In this document: one piece after another, positions 1 through 7,681 of the stretch | Layout: every line of letters begins with the position of its first letter | How positions within the stretch are numbered: position 1 is the stretch's first letter | Source of the DNA: CAZWLD01 sp964634685 | Lineage (GTDB): Bacteria > Bacillota_I > Bacilli_A > Acholeplasmatales > JAEDCM01 | Assembly (NCBI GenBank): GCA_964634685.1 | Contig: CAZWLD010000017.1 | Location: 1-40,537, forward strand | Direction: 5' to 3' | DNA: 40,537 bases | The notes under the pieces: generated by a model | Databases searched by the model: none | Seen by the model: the letters and a program-made list of their open reading frames with translations, nothing else | What the model was told of the DNA's origin: nothing | Translations under genes and position numbers: made by a program

Positions 1-91
1 CATATCCTTCATAAACCATTGATTTTATAATTCCAATTTAATTTTACAATTCAATCCAGACTGATTTTTTGTATTTTTTAAAAAATAAGTG

Positions 92-120
92 TTGACATAT
101 CATTTTTGAAGTGATATTAT
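92..120 (+). promoter_or_regulatory. Sigma-A promoter of tRNA-Gly
   Basis: TTGACA at 92-97 and TATTAT at 115-120 are separated by 17 bases, with a TGn extension (112-114) before the -10 box. The tRNA begins 19 bases downstream. Confidence 0.85.
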
Positions 121-138
121 AAATATGCAATGGAAATT

Positions 139-212
139 GCGGGCGTAGTTTAATGGTAGAACCTCAGCCTTCCAAGCTGATTGTGTGAGTTCGATTCTCA
201 TCGCCCGCTCCA
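139..212 (+). tRNA. tRNA-Gly, anticodon TCC
   Basis: Cloverleaf folded by eye: the acceptor arm GCGGGCG (139-145) pairs with CGCCCGC (202-208), followed by discriminator T and an encoded CCA (210-212). The anticodon stem TCAGC/GCTGA encloses loop CTTCCAA with anticodon TCC at 171-173, which reads GGA and GGG. The T arm has the usual GTTCGATTC core. A T-run at 213-221 directly after CCA may help termination, but I see no extra hairpin. Its own consensus promoter lies just upstream. Confidence 0.96.
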
Positions 213-240
213 TTTTTTTTTGCTTTTTTTGTGGTTTTTA

Positions 241-270
241 AAAAAACGATTCTGTTACGAACCGCTTTTT
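241..270 (-). terminator. Intrinsic terminator after the Ntdp-type gene
   Basis: Read on the minus strand, AAAAAGCGGTT pairs with AATCGTTTTTT (11 pairs including G-U) around an 8-base loop. It lies directly after the stop codon of the gene ending at 269, and the T-run forms the 3' arm. Confidence 0.5.
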
Positions 271-799
271 ATAAATTTTCCATTTCCTTATAGATATTGT
301 ACCACTTCAATACCGTTCCTTTTTCAAATGGCCCTTGACGATTTTCAATCATGTCAATTAACACCTTCATTTGATCATCAATTATTGCGGCTAGCTTCTC
401 GGGATAATTCATCTTCTTTTTATGTTGACTATATTCATCTGCATCTAAAATTCGATAGCGCATATCCGGAGTAATTCGAATATCCAAATCATAATCGATA
501 TATTTTATTGCTTCATCATCATAAACAAAAGGACTAGATAGATTGCAATAAAAATGAATTCCATCCTTTTTAAGCATTCCAATAATATTAAACCAATAAT
601 TTTTATAAAAAAAACATATTGAAGGTTCTCTCGTCATCCAATAGCGACCTGTCGCCTCGATAACGCGGGTCTTATTATTGCCACAAATTATTAAATCATC
701 ATCAGCATATAAAATTCGAACCTTATTCCAAATACGATGAATTTTATGATTATGCTTATAGCTATGAATTTGGGCAATATCACCAGGCTTTAGATTCAC
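269..799 (-). CDS. ntdP: Nucleoside tri-/diphosphate phosphatase (DUF402/Ntdp family)
   Basis: The family is a cytoplasmic metal-dependent phosphatase acting on nucleoside tri- and diphosphates. The protein follows the Firmicute Ntdp pattern almost end to end: IQIHSYKHN-type N-terminus (here AQIHSYKHN), REPSICFF, YWFNIIGML, YCNLSSPF, then the acidic YIDYDLDI motif that holds metal-binding residues. The frame opens further upstream, but AGGAGG at 807-812 sits 7 bases before GTG at 799, while the ATG at 805 is only one base from it. GTG 799 gives 176 residues, the usual family length. It is a single gene, with the trmL terminator upstream and its own terminator downstream. Family assignment is firm; substrate range is inferred from relatives. 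Confidence 0.9.
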   Translation of the reverse strand: MNLKPGDIAQIHSYKHNHKIHRIWNKVRILYADDDLIICGNNKTRVIEATGRYWMTREPSICFFYKNYWFNIIGMLKKDGIHFYCNLSSPFVYDDEAIKYIDYDLDIRITPDMRYRILDADEYSQHKKKMNYPEKLAAIIDDQMKVLIDMIENRQGPFEKGTVLKWYNIYKEMENL

Positions 800-846
800 G
801 ACCATACCTCCTATCATTTCTATTTTATCATAAATCTTCAAAATAA

Positions 847-870
847 AAAAGATGCAAGCGCATCTTTTTA
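847..870 (-). terminator. Intrinsic terminator after trmL
   Basis: A perfect 10-bp stem, AAAAAGATGC (847-856) with GCATCTTTTT (861-870), closes a 4-base loop right after the trmL stop. On the minus strand it ends in a T-run. Confidence 0.85.
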
Positions 871-874
871 AAAA

Positions 875-1408
875 TTATTCTTTATTTGTGATAAATTGAT
901 TTAAAAAATCTTTACCCTTCATGGATTCTGGTTCTTCTCTTAATAAATCTAAATAATCTAATTGTCTTAAAGCCTCATATACGACAATGGCAACACAATT
1001 TGATAGATTTAAAGATCTTACCTTATCTGTCATCGGTAAGCGAAAGCAATTGTCTAAATGATTTGCCAAAAGCTCATAAGGAATTCCGGTTGATTCCTTT
1101 CCGAAGATTAAATAAATATCTCCTTCGACATCCTTAAAATTAATCGTTGAAGGTGGCTTATGACCATATCTTGTCATAAAAAAATAGGTTCCTTGATTTT
1201 TCGATACAAAATCATCCCAATTCGGATAAACCGTCATATCAAGATTATCTAAATAATTAACCCCACATCGTTTAACAGTTGCGGAATCGACCTTGAAGCC
1301 TAAAGGCTCAATCAAATGTAGTTTGCAATTTGTCCCAACGCAGGTCCGCATAATGTTTCCCGTATTTTGGGGTATTTCTGGATTATAAAGTACAACATTT
1401 AACTTCAT
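875..1408 (-). CDS. trmL: tRNA (cytidine(34)-2'-O)-methyltransferase TrmL
   Basis: SPOUT-class methyltransferase that 2'-O-methylates the wobble nucleotide of tRNA-Leu isoacceptors with SAM. Hallmarks are the N-terminal VVLYNPEIPQNTGNIMRTC, the IFGKESTGIP loop and the C-terminal LNLSNCVAIVVYEALRQ that builds the trefoil-knot SAM site. The frame is open for 11 codons further upstream. AAGGAAG at 1417-1423 lies 8 bases before ATG 1408, and the protein then starts MKLNVVLYNP as in relatives (177 residues). It is a monocistronic unit with its own terminator and an extended -10 promoter. Confidence 0.93.
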   Translation of the reverse strand: MKLNVVLYNPEIPQNTGNIMRTCVGTNCKLHLIEPLGFKVDSATVKRCGVNYLDNLDMTVYPNWDDFVSKNQGTYFFMTRYGHKPPSTINFKDVEGDIYLIFGKESTGIPYELLANHLDNCFRLPMTDKVRSLNLSNCVAIVVYEALRQLDYLDLLREEPESMKGKDFLNQFITNKE

Positions 1409-1445
1409 AAATAAAACTTCCTTTGTCAAAATTTTAACCACTATT

Positions 1446-1454
1446 ATTATAACA
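1446..1454 (-). promoter_or_regulatory. Extended -10 promoter of trmL
   Basis: Minus-strand TGTTATAAT, 37 bases upstream of the chosen ATG. No convincing -35 box; the extended TGn motif probably compensates. Confidence 0.55.
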
Positions 1455-1501
1455 TATATAAAATATATTAAAAGAAATAATGAGATTTTTTTAAAAAAGG
1501 C

Positions 1502-1530
1502 TTTACATTAGGAGCCAATTAATATATAAT
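1502..1530 (+). promoter_or_regulatory. Sigma-A promoter of tRNA-Arg
   Basis: TTTACA (1502-1507), a 17-base spacer and TATAAT (1525-1530), 33 bases before the tRNA. Confidence 0.8.
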
Positions 1531-1563
1531 TAATAATGCTTGAGATGAAATTATTCAAAGTAT

Positions 1564-1640
<77 letters not shown>

Positions 1641-1653
1641 TTTTAATAAATAT

Positions 1654-1724
1654 AAGCTTAATTGTATGAAATTATTGTTAGATATTTTTATATGATTAAG
1701 CTTTTTTTGTTTTAAAAGCTTAAT
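1654..1724 (+). terminator. Possible terminator / alternative hairpins after tRNA-Arg
   Basis: AAGCTTAAT (1654-1662) can pair with ATTAAGCTT (1695-1703), which is followed by a T-run to 1708: a long-loop intrinsic terminator. The same ATTAAGCTTTT (1695-1705) can instead pair with AAAAGCTTAAT (1714-1724), 11 bp, with no T-run after it. The two folds exclude each other. Function is unproven. Confidence 0.4.
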
Positions 1725-1727
1725 ATG

Positions 1728-1756
1728 AAGATTCTTAATCTAAAGATTCTTAATCT
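1728..1756 (+). repeat. Two 14-bp direct repeats, each self-complementary
   Basis: AAGATTCTTAATCT occurs at 1728-1741 and 1743-1756. Each copy can fold into a small hairpin (AGATT/AATCT). They lie 44 bases before the start of the orphan gene at 1800 and could be an operator or a transcript-processing site. Confidence 0.5.
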
Positions 1757-1799
1757 TTATTATAAAATAAATTAACAATATAAATTTTAGGAGGTTAGT

Positions 1800-2144
1800 A
1801 TGGAAAACAAAAAAACAGCAAGAGTTTGGCTTCGAGGAACATTTGAAAAGCCGATTGATAAAAACAAAATTGAAGAATTTGTAATAAAAACCTTTCAAGA
1901 TAACGAATGCGTTATAGTTCATTTTGACAAAAGCATCCATTCCTTGAGAATTGTCGGGGCACAAAAATTCAGTCTGACTTTTGAATGTATTAATGCCATT
2001 CCGCAGGGATTTTATCCAAAAAAAATCGAATTCTTGAACCACCCTTTACAAAATATCGAAAAAGAATCGAGCATAAAAATCACTCGTTTATACGTCGGCT
2101 TTAATGATCAAAAATACATTAGAATGATTGATAAAGAGTGGTAA
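1800..2144 (+). CDS. Uncharacterised small cytoplasmic protein
   Basis: I do not recognise this 114-residue protein. It has no signal peptide and no membrane segment, is rich in Lys, Ile and Phe, and has near-neutral alternating character that suggests a compact alpha/beta fold. Translation signals are strong: AGGAGG at 1789-1794 lies 5 bases before ATG 1800, and a terminator follows the stop. It stands alone on the plus strand between tRNA-Arg and the convergent HipA/DUF3037 pair, with a pair of 14-bp repeats upstream that may regulate it. That it is a real gene is well supported; its function is open. Confidence 0.7.
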   Translation: MENKKTARVWLRGTFEKPIDKNKIEEFVIKTFQDNECVIVHFDKSIHSLRIVGAQKFSLTFECINAIPQGFYPKKIEFLNHPLQNIEKESSIKITRLYVGFNDQKYIRMIDKEW

Positions 2145-2154
2145 TAAAAAAAAC

Positions 2155-2196
2155 AAGGAATATGGTGATAATGAAAATCATATTTCCTTATTTTTT
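2155..2196. terminator. Bidirectional terminator between convergent genes
   Basis: AAGGAATATG (2155-2164) pairs with CATATTTCCTT (2179-2189) with one bulged base. A T-run follows on the plus strand and an A-run precedes it, so it can serve both the orphan gene (plus) and the DUF3037 gene (minus). Confidence 0.75.
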
Positions 2197-2211
2197 ATTT
2201 TCTAAGATGAA

Positions 2212-3009
2212 TTATTGAATTGAAATAACTAATTTATCTAGCTCATTTAAAGTATATATAGGTGCTTTTGTTGCTTCTAAAATATCATAATATGCGTGTT
2301 CTTCAACAGTCTCTGGCTTTGAAGTTAGCGCAAATATCAATGTTAAATTTTTATTATCAAAATACTGTTTATTAAATGCCCAAACTTTTGCAGTATTTAA
2401 TTTTAAAAAAGAATCAGTTCTTATATCTAAAATTTTAATATATACTTCATCTCCGACTTTAAAATCAATTTTCATAGGTTCTCCATATTCAGTAATACCA
2501 TCTACATTCACTTTTTCATTGTACATAACATTCATAGAAGACAATTCACGTTTTAATTGCTTCCTAACAATTTTAGATATGTTTTCTTCACTCAATCTAT
2601 CCTTCTTATCATAGTCAAAATATAAATACAATTTTGAGTAATCTTTGCAATCCTCTAAAGGATTATCACTATTAATTTTCATGATATTAGAAAATCGAAA
2701 TTCATTAAGAAAACAGTTTTTAATTGAGTCAAGGTAATTTTCATTAAATCGTTTTACAATATCATCATTTGTCGAAAATAGAGTTGATTTAAACGGTTTA
2801 GTAATAAATTCCTCAAAGGCATCCATTAACATATTATAATCTTCATAAATAAGCTCATCATCAAAAGATGTAATTCTCTTTTTGTTTTTTGAACGCAAAA
2901 AATTAATAGAACCTTCTGTGGCATTATGGAAAATAAACCCAACATTAATTGACTCATTGGAGAAGCATTTTGGAAAATATTCAATTGACGTATAAACACA
3001 TTTTGCCAT
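2212..3009 (-). CDS. DUF3037 family protein, partner of a HipA-like kinase
   Basis: The N-terminal stretch Y-T-S-I-E-Y-F-P ... E-S-I-N-V-G-F-I-F matches the DUF3037 signature (Y..v.Y.P....E..NVG). At 265 residues it is longer than the shortest family members and carries a C-terminal extension rich in charged residues. The frame opens with GTG at 3018, but GAGGTGA at 3016-3022 lies 6 bases before ATG 3009, which I prefer. It directly follows the HipA-like kinase, whose stop sits inside this ribosome site, so the two are translationally coupled. DUF3037 genes are recurrent neighbours of HipA-like kinases; the biochemical role is not known to me. It could be a substrate, adaptor or antitoxin-like partner. 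Confidence 0.75.
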   Translation of the reverse strand: MAKCVYTSIEYFPKCFSNESINVGFIFHNATEGSINFLRSKNKKRITSFDDELIYEDYNMLMDAFEEFITKPFKSTLFSTNDDIVKRFNENYLDSIKNCFLNEFRFSNIMKINSDNPLEDCKDYSKLYLYFDYDKKDRLSEENISKIVRKQLKRELSSMNVMYNEKVNVDGITEYGEPMKIDFKVGDEVYIKILDIRTDSFLKLNTAKVWAFNKQYFDNKNLTLIFALTSKPETVEEHAYYDILEATKAPIYTLNELDKLVISIQ

Positions 3010-3014
3010 AAATG

Positions 3015-3809
3015 TCACCTCTTAACATTCAAGATTTTATTTAATATATATTCATATTTTTGAAACCTAATCCACATAAATTCAATACCTTCATTTTTAT
3101 CAATGTCATTACACTCCCACTCACTCGGAATTGAATTAAAAACATTGATAATATCTTCTTTTCTTATTTTGGAAAATCTCTGAATACATTCATCCTTATA
3201 TACAGTTAAATCTACGTTATCCATTATTTTTCCGTATAAAGAATTAGGAGTAAAATCCTTTAAAATTATTTCTTCATTTTTTCTTTGCCTACAGGTATAC
3301 TGATCCCATAATGTCCCCACATCAAATATTCTTCCATGATCGATAATAAAAATTATCTTATCTTTGTATCTATAAAGAATATTTCCAAGATTATATTCTC
3401 TATCAGAATTACCAACCAAGTGGTCAAAAACAATTATCGGCAATAAATCTTGCTTATTTTGGCATTCTCTAATAAATTTATCACTAAGTGTTGCGGTTGC
3501 ACTTGCAATTTCTTTACTTCCAAAAGCATATTTGTGGCTGCTTGAAATAATTTTCATTTCTCCCCCTATATACGCTTCGAAATCATTATTAATTTTTACT
3601 AATGCAGCATTAGGAATTGGAAGATTTAACAATTTTGCTAATTCAAAACCTATAAATTCGTTAACCAATTCTCTTGGCCCCTCATTTCCTTCGTAAAATT
3701 TGGTGTAATAATGACAGCCATCTGAACATTCACAAATTAGTGGAGTTGCCGAGGTACTACTTATTGTTCTATAATGATTAACATATTCTACTTCTCTTAA
3801 TCTTCTCAT
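3015..3809 (-). CDS. HipA-like (HipA_2 family) protein kinase
   Basis: A 264-residue compact kinase-like protein. Visible motifs are a candidate ATP-lysine in YYTKFY (K37), the catalytic-loop motif FDHLVGNSDRE..N (N134, D136, R137, N140/N143) and the metal-binding D157 in FIIDHG. These match the kinase core of HipA proteins, which phosphorylate translation factors or aminoacyl-tRNA synthetases. It lacks the N-terminal HipB-binding part of full-length HipA, and there is no HTH antitoxin gene next to it. GGAG at 3817-3820, 7 bases from ATG 3809, fixes the start. Its stop overlaps the ribosome site of the DUF3037 gene. The kinase fold call is good; the target and whether it acts as toxin, defence factor or regulator are unknown. 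Confidence 0.78.
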   Translation of the reverse strand: MRRLREVEYVNHYRTISSTSATPLICECSDGCHYYTKFYEGNEGPRELVNEFIGFELAKLLNLPIPNAALVKINNDFEAYIGGEMKIISSSHKYAFGSKEIASATATLSDKFIRECQNKQDLLPIIVFDHLVGNSDREYNLGNILYRYKDKIIFIIDHGRIFDVGTLWDQYTCRQRKNEEIILKDFTPNSLYGKIMDNVDLTVYKDECIQRFSKIRKEDIINVFNSIPSEWECNDIDKNEGIEFMWIRFQKYEYILNKILNVKR

Positions 3810-3875
3810 TTCTATGCTCCAAAAATAATATATGCTAAATTATATGCACGGAATCAAAGAAATCCTTGCATCTTC

Positions 3876-3903
3876 ATTTTACCATATTATCCAGTGTTTT
3901 CAA
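3876..3903 (-). promoter_or_regulatory. Promoter of the HipA-like/DUF3037 operon
   Basis: Minus strand TTGAAA (3898-3903), 16-base spacer ending in TGG, and TAAAAT (3876-3881). Leader of about 60 bases to the ATG. A weaker TATAAT lies at about 3839-3844. Confidence 0.5.
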
Positions 3904-4109
3904 CATGGAATTTCAAATGATTATTAGATATTCATTAAGTATATATATGTATTGATTTTTGAAATATTTCTCTTTATAAAATGGAATTATTAAAATAAGG
4001 AAAATAACATTATTCACCTCAATAAACATATTTAGGGCTTTAGCTTACCATAACTCACGACTTACTCACGACTTAAAAATAGTGCGAGGTAAAAAGTCAA
4101 TTAATTAAA
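3904..4109. other. Intergenic region without a recognised gene
   Basis: The stretch between the HipA-like start (3809) and the permease end (4134) is about 320 bases. It holds the operon promoter, AT-rich filler, a minus-strand GAGGTGA followed by a 6-codon frame (4010-3990, MLFSLF) that is probably not expressed, the tandem ACTCACGACTT repeat and the terminator hairpin at 4110-4137. I see no coding or structured RNA gene. Confidence 0.5.
4053..4074 (+). repeat. Tandem 11-bp direct repeat
   Basis: ACTCACGACTT occurs twice with no gap (4053-4063, 4064-4074). It may be a remnant of slippage or a paired regulator site; there is no other clue. Confidence 0.6.
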
Positions 4110-4137
4110 CTAGATGACTTAAATCTTAAGAATCTAG
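4110..4137 (-). terminator. Hairpin at the end of the ABC transporter operon
   Basis: CTAGAT and ATCTAG (4110-4115 with 4132-4137) enclose a second pairing CTTAA/TTAAG. On the minus strand the stem contains the permease stop codon and is followed by an AT-rich, T-containing tail. On the plus strand a clean T-run follows (4141-4146). Confidence 0.5.
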
Positions 4138-5351
4138 CTATTTTTTGTTGATATTTCTTGTCTTCGATAAATAAGACCGGTAAATAATAAAACCAATCCT
4201 GAAATCAGACTAAAGCTCATTATGGCAGAAAAAATAACCTTTAAATTGATATCCATTAATGATAAATAAGGAATATTTCCTTTTAATATGATGAATAGTA
4301 GACCGAAAATTAAACATCCAAGAATTAACCCAATTAATGAAACCAAACAATAATTTATCGCAACAATCATAAAGCACTGCTTCTTTGTTAATCCACTTGA
4401 ATAATAAACAAAATATTTTCTTTTGTTTTCCTGAATATCAAAGTATATTAACAAGGTATCTAAGAGAAAGAAACCAAAAATTAAGATTATTCCAATGAAG
4501 GTCATCAAAAATGAAATCAATGATCCATATCGATTAATACTATCAAAAAGAATCATTTTCGTTTCATTTCCAAAGGAAAAGGTCTTCTCTCCAAATAATT
4601 CATTGAGTTTTCCTAATCGCTCTTCAATACTGATGAAATCATCCATAAAAGTTTCGGCTACATATCTTTTTACAATATATTCCTTATCTTCTAATTCACT
4701 TGATAGAAAAAACAAGCTTGGAATAAAATCTTCCTTTAATTCAGAATATGAATCTAATTCAAATATGTCATCACTTATTACACCCACTATTTTTATCTTC
4801 GAAATCCACGCTTCTCCTTGATATGGTCCAAACGGTATCTCAACACTTAATTCTTTATCAACTTCCAGGTTTAAATCAAGGACCTTAAAAAAAGACTCTG
4901 TAACCATCATTTCATCCTTATTTTGGGGATATCTTCCCATAATAATCGGATTAGAATGATTTTTTCTTTCATATTCCTTAAGCTCATTTTGCGAAAAAAA
5001 CTTTCCCTTTGAATAATCAAATCTCGAGGCAAATATCTTCATCATTTTATTCTTAAATTCTCTTCCATTAAAATTAACATTATAGGATGATAAACCAATC
5101 GAATAATTTGAAAACTCAAGCACCTCATTAATAAAATCAACTTCACTGAAATCATAAGACTTCTTTTCATTTGAAAAAGAAACAAAATAATTAGAGGATA
5201 AAGATTCATCCATCATTTTCTTCTCAATATCATCTATATTGAAATTCACAAAAAATAACACCACAAGCACAAAGGAAGAAAGGAGGCTAATAAAACAAAT
5301 CTTATAATTGACCTTTTTTCGTAAAAAATATTTGAAAACAAATTTTAGCAT
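4134..5351 (-). CDS. FtsX-like ABC transporter permease (second of pair)
   Basis: Topology is that of a MacB/FtsX-type half permease: one membrane helix at about residues 19-37, a large extracytoplasmic domain (about 40-270), then three helices near 275-300, 328-355 and 372-395, in 405 residues. Such proteins transmit ATP hydrolysis across the membrane to move or release lipoproteins, peptides or drugs, or to signal to cell-wall enzymes. It starts with ATG 5351 directly after the stop of the first permease, with GGAGG embedded in the end of that gene. It is the last gene of the lipoprotein-ATPase-permease-permease operon. Substrate unknown. Confidence 0.8.
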   Translation of the reverse strand: MLKFVFKYFLRKKVNYKICFISLLSSFVLVVLFFVNFNIDDIEKKMMDESLSSNYFVSFSNEKKSYDFSEVDFINEVLEFSNYSIGLSSYNVNFNGREFKNKMMKIFASRFDYSKGKFFSQNELKEYERKNHSNPIIMGRYPQNKDEMMVTESFFKVLDLNLEVDKELSVEIPFGPYQGEAWISKIKIVGVISDDIFELDSYSELKEDFIPSLFFLSSELEDKEYIVKRYVAETFMDDFISIEERLGKLNELFGEKTFSFGNETKMILFDSINRYGSLISFLMTFIGIILIFGFFLLDTLLIYFDIQENKRKYFVYYSSGLTKKQCFMIVAINYCLVSLIGLILGCLIFGLLFIILKGNIPYLSLMDINLKVIFSAIMSFSLISGLVLLFTGLIYRRQEISTKNS

Positions 5352-6419
5352 CTACATTACCTCCTTTAGATATGATGTAATGCTATTTTTGCCTCTTTTT
5401 ATTCCTATAATTATGGTCTTAAGGCAAAGAATCGAAAGTTGGATCAAGAAAAGAATGACAATAAACTGATAAGAAAGATTTATTGATTCCCTAACACCAA
5501 ATAGAGCATAAATTTTTTCTTCAAATAAAGGCAAAAGGGCAACAGAGAAAATGATTGATAATCCAAACTCAATTAAGCACATCACAATGCCAATAAATAT
5601 TGTGAGCATTATTGTGTCAATCTGAGTGAATCCAAGCGCTTCGTATACTGAATATATCTTTCCTCTTTTTAGGAAAAGTAATCCAATAAAGCGATTGATG
5701 ATTAAAAAAGAAAAGATAAAAATGACAACTGATAAAACAAAAACCAGTGTTTTACAAACATTCATAAATTCCATTCCTTCAAAATATCCATAATCATTAG
5801 CGCAGCTATTAGATATTTTTAAAAGCTTTGGATAAAGAATAGAAGCGTTTTGATTTTCAATCTTGATTTTCATTGTATAATTTGCATCAATAATCCTTTT
5901 TGAGGTATCAATAGACATAATTGCCAAGGGTCCATCTTTTATGGTTCCAGCAATCATAAAGTTTTCAATTGAATCATCAAATTTAACTAAAACGTTTTGC
6001 CCAATTACACAGTCAAAGCCCTTAAAAAGCTCCTCATTAACCCAAATAACCTTTTCTCCATTATCACATTCATTCCATGCTCTTCCTTGACTGATTGTAT
6101 AATCATTTAAGGTTTCTTCATTAAAATAAATCATTTGATAATTATTATCGATGGAATATCCTTCAATTTCTATCAAAACATCTTCGGCAAGAAAAAAGCA
6201 ATTATCATTTCTAAATGAGGATAAATCTTTCACATCACGGAATGTTAAAAAGCATTCATTAAAATCACAAAAAAGAGAAACGCTTTTTTGCGATATCAAC
6301 ATTGAAAAAGGAAATAAAACAAAGGATACCGTTAAGAAAAACATACCAATACCGATGAAAAGGAAAAAGAAAATACTATTTCTTTTAATTTCTCTACATA
6401 GAAGGTTGAGTAATCTCAT
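5352..6419 (-). CDS. FtsX-like ABC transporter permease (first of pair)
   Basis: A 355-residue membrane protein with the same plan as its neighbour: an N-terminal helix (FFFLFIGIGMFFLTVSFVLF), an extracytoplasmic domain of about 170 residues, then three C-terminal helices including VFVLSVVIFIFSFLIINRF. The frame is open to an ATG at 6437, but that codon touches AAAGG with no spacing. ATG 6419, giving MRLLNLLCREIKRNS, has GGGAAG about 9 bases upstream and fits the family N-terminus better. It overlaps the end of the ATPase gene by 26 bases, indicating coupled translation. It probably forms a heterodimer with the second permease. Confidence 0.8.
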   Translation of the reverse strand: MRLLNLLCREIKRNSIFFFLFIGIGMFFLTVSFVLFPFSMLISQKSVSLFCDFNECFLTFRDVKDLSSFRNDNCFFLAEDVLIEIEGYSIDNNYQMIYFNEETLNDYTISQGRAWNECDNGEKVIWVNEELFKGFDCVIGQNVLVKFDDSIENFMIAGTIKDGPLAIMSIDTSKRIIDANYTMKIKIENQNASILYPKLLKISNSCANDYGYFEGMEFMNVCKTLVFVLSVVIFIFSFLIINRFIGLLFLKRGKIYSVYEALGFTQIDTIMLTIFIGIVMCLIEFGLSIIFSVALLPLFEEKIYALFGVRESINLSYQFIVILFLIQLSILCLKTIIIGIKRGKNSITSYLKEVM

Positions 6420-7062
6420 CGCCAACAATCTTCCCATCCTTTAGTGTAATTATGCGCTCACATAATTTAGCTGCCTCTTCATTGTGAGTCACAATCAACA
6501 CGGTTTTTTCCTTTTCCTTTAGCCCAATTAATAGGTTCATAATTTTACTAGCATTTAAAGAATCTAAGGCTCCACATGGCTCATCAGCCAAAATCAAATC
6601 AGCGTCGTTAATTAGTGCCCTCGCAAGCGCAACCCTTTGCCTTTCACCACCCGATAGCTTCGAAGCCTTCACCTTAATTTTTGTTTCTAAACCTAATTCT
6701 TGAAGAAGCGTAAAAATCTTTTCCTGATATTTCTTCTTTTTTCCAACAATCAGCGGAACAGAAATATTTTCAAAAACCGTACTTTCAAGATCTAAATAGC
6801 TATTTTGAAAGACAAAGCCGATTTTTTGATTTCGGAGAATAGCTTTTTCTTTATCCTTCAAAATCCCAATATCTTTTCCATCTAATAAATACTCTCCTTC
6901 ATATTCCTCAAGCATTCCAAGAATATTAAGAAGAGTCGATTTACCGCTACCGGAAGCCCCAACAATCGCGACTACTTGATTTTTTGGTATATGAAAAGAA
7001 ACATTGTCAACCGCAACAATGTTCCCTCCAAATATTTTTTTAACATTATTTACTGTTATCAT
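6394..7062 (-). CDS. ABC transporter ATP-binding protein (MacB/LolD type)
   Basis: A complete nucleotide-binding domain: Walker A GASGSGKST, Q-loop in FVFQNSYLDL, signature LSGGERQRVALARAL, Walker B LILADEP, D-loop GALDS and switch His in VTHNEEAA. The short form (222 residues) and sequence style place it with ATPases that drive FtsX-like permeases. GTG 7071 is possible, but AAGGGTGA at 7069-7076 sits 6 bases before ATG 7062. It overlaps the upstream lipoprotein gene by 17 bases and the downstream permease gene by 26, so the four genes are one tightly coupled operon. Confidence 0.92.
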   Translation of the reverse strand: MITVNNVKKIFGGNIVAVDNVSFHIPKNQVVAIVGASGSGKSTLLNILGMLEEYEGEYLLDGKDIGILKDKEKAILRNQKIGFVFQNSYLDLESTVFENISVPLIVGKKKKYQEKIFTLLQELGLETKIKVKASKLSGGERQRVALARALINDADLILADEPCGALDSLNASKIMNLLIGLKEKEKTVLIVTHNEEAAKLCERIITLKDGKIVGDEITQPSM

Positions 7063-7681
7063 TTGAATCACCCTTCAATGAAAAAACAAATTTTCCATCC
7101 ATTTTTGTTATCACAATTTCGAAAAAGCCTCGTTCTGGTTCCTTAAAATTTATCACTTTAGATACGATAAATTGATCATCACTATCTCTTGTAATATTAG
7201 CACATTTAGAGAAATATGAATCTAAATAGGATATGCATTGAGAAGAAGCTTTAAACTCCTCAGTAACCACAGCACCTAAGTTTCTTGGAAAAGGAATTTG
7301 ATAGTATTCCTCTCCAAATCTGACCATTGAAGTTTCATTAAATAATATGTATTCGTAATGATTCTTTTCTTTAGCTACTAATTCAATGGTATAAAAATAA
7401 CCATCCTTTAAAAACCTAATATCAGTTCCATTAAAATCATAAAAGGACTCATTTGTTTTTAAAAGGTTATGTAGTTCATCTAATGTTTCCCGTACTGTAA
7501 AAAAACTAATAATGTCAGTCTCTTGACTTCCAACATTTAAAGTCAAGGAAAATGTTTTGTTTTCATCGAATTTTGAAATTACTGTTATTTGTTCTTCCTT
7601 TACCGGATATTTCGAGTCTCCACACGAAAATAAACAAAAGGAAAATAATAAAACAATTGTTAAGCAAAATATTTTTTTCAT
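7046..7681 (-). CDS. Lipoprotein associated with the ABC transporter
   Basis: The N-terminus MKKIFCLTIVLLFSFCLFSCGDS is a lipoprotein signal with lipobox L-F-S-C, so the mature protein should be anchored outside the membrane. The remaining roughly 190 residues have no domain I recognise. ATG 7681 has AGGGGTGA 5 bases upstream; a TTG at 7702 would only add seven residues before the signal. It is the first gene of the operon and overlaps the ATPase start by 17 bases. It may be the sensor or substrate-binding partner of the transporter, or its cargo. Confidence 0.75.
   Translation of the reverse strand: MKKIFCLTIVLLFSFCLFSCGDSKYPVKEEQITVISKFDENKTFSLTLNVGSQETDIISFFTVRETLDELHNLLKTNESFYDFNGTDIRFLKDGYFYTIELVAKEKNHYEYILFNETSMVRFGEEYYQIPFPRNLGAVVTEEFKASSQCISYLDSYFSKCANITRDSDDQFIVSKVINFKEPERGFFEIVITKMDGKFVFSLKGDSNDNSK

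Noticed and set aside
1..60. Start of a minus-strand gene at the left edge (ATG at 19 or 3)
   Set aside because: No ribosome site at proper spacing and too few codons to judge.
3990..4010. Six-codon leader peptide behind a good ribosome site
   Set aside because: It lies upstream of the likely HipA operon promoter, so it would not be on that transcript; probably chance.
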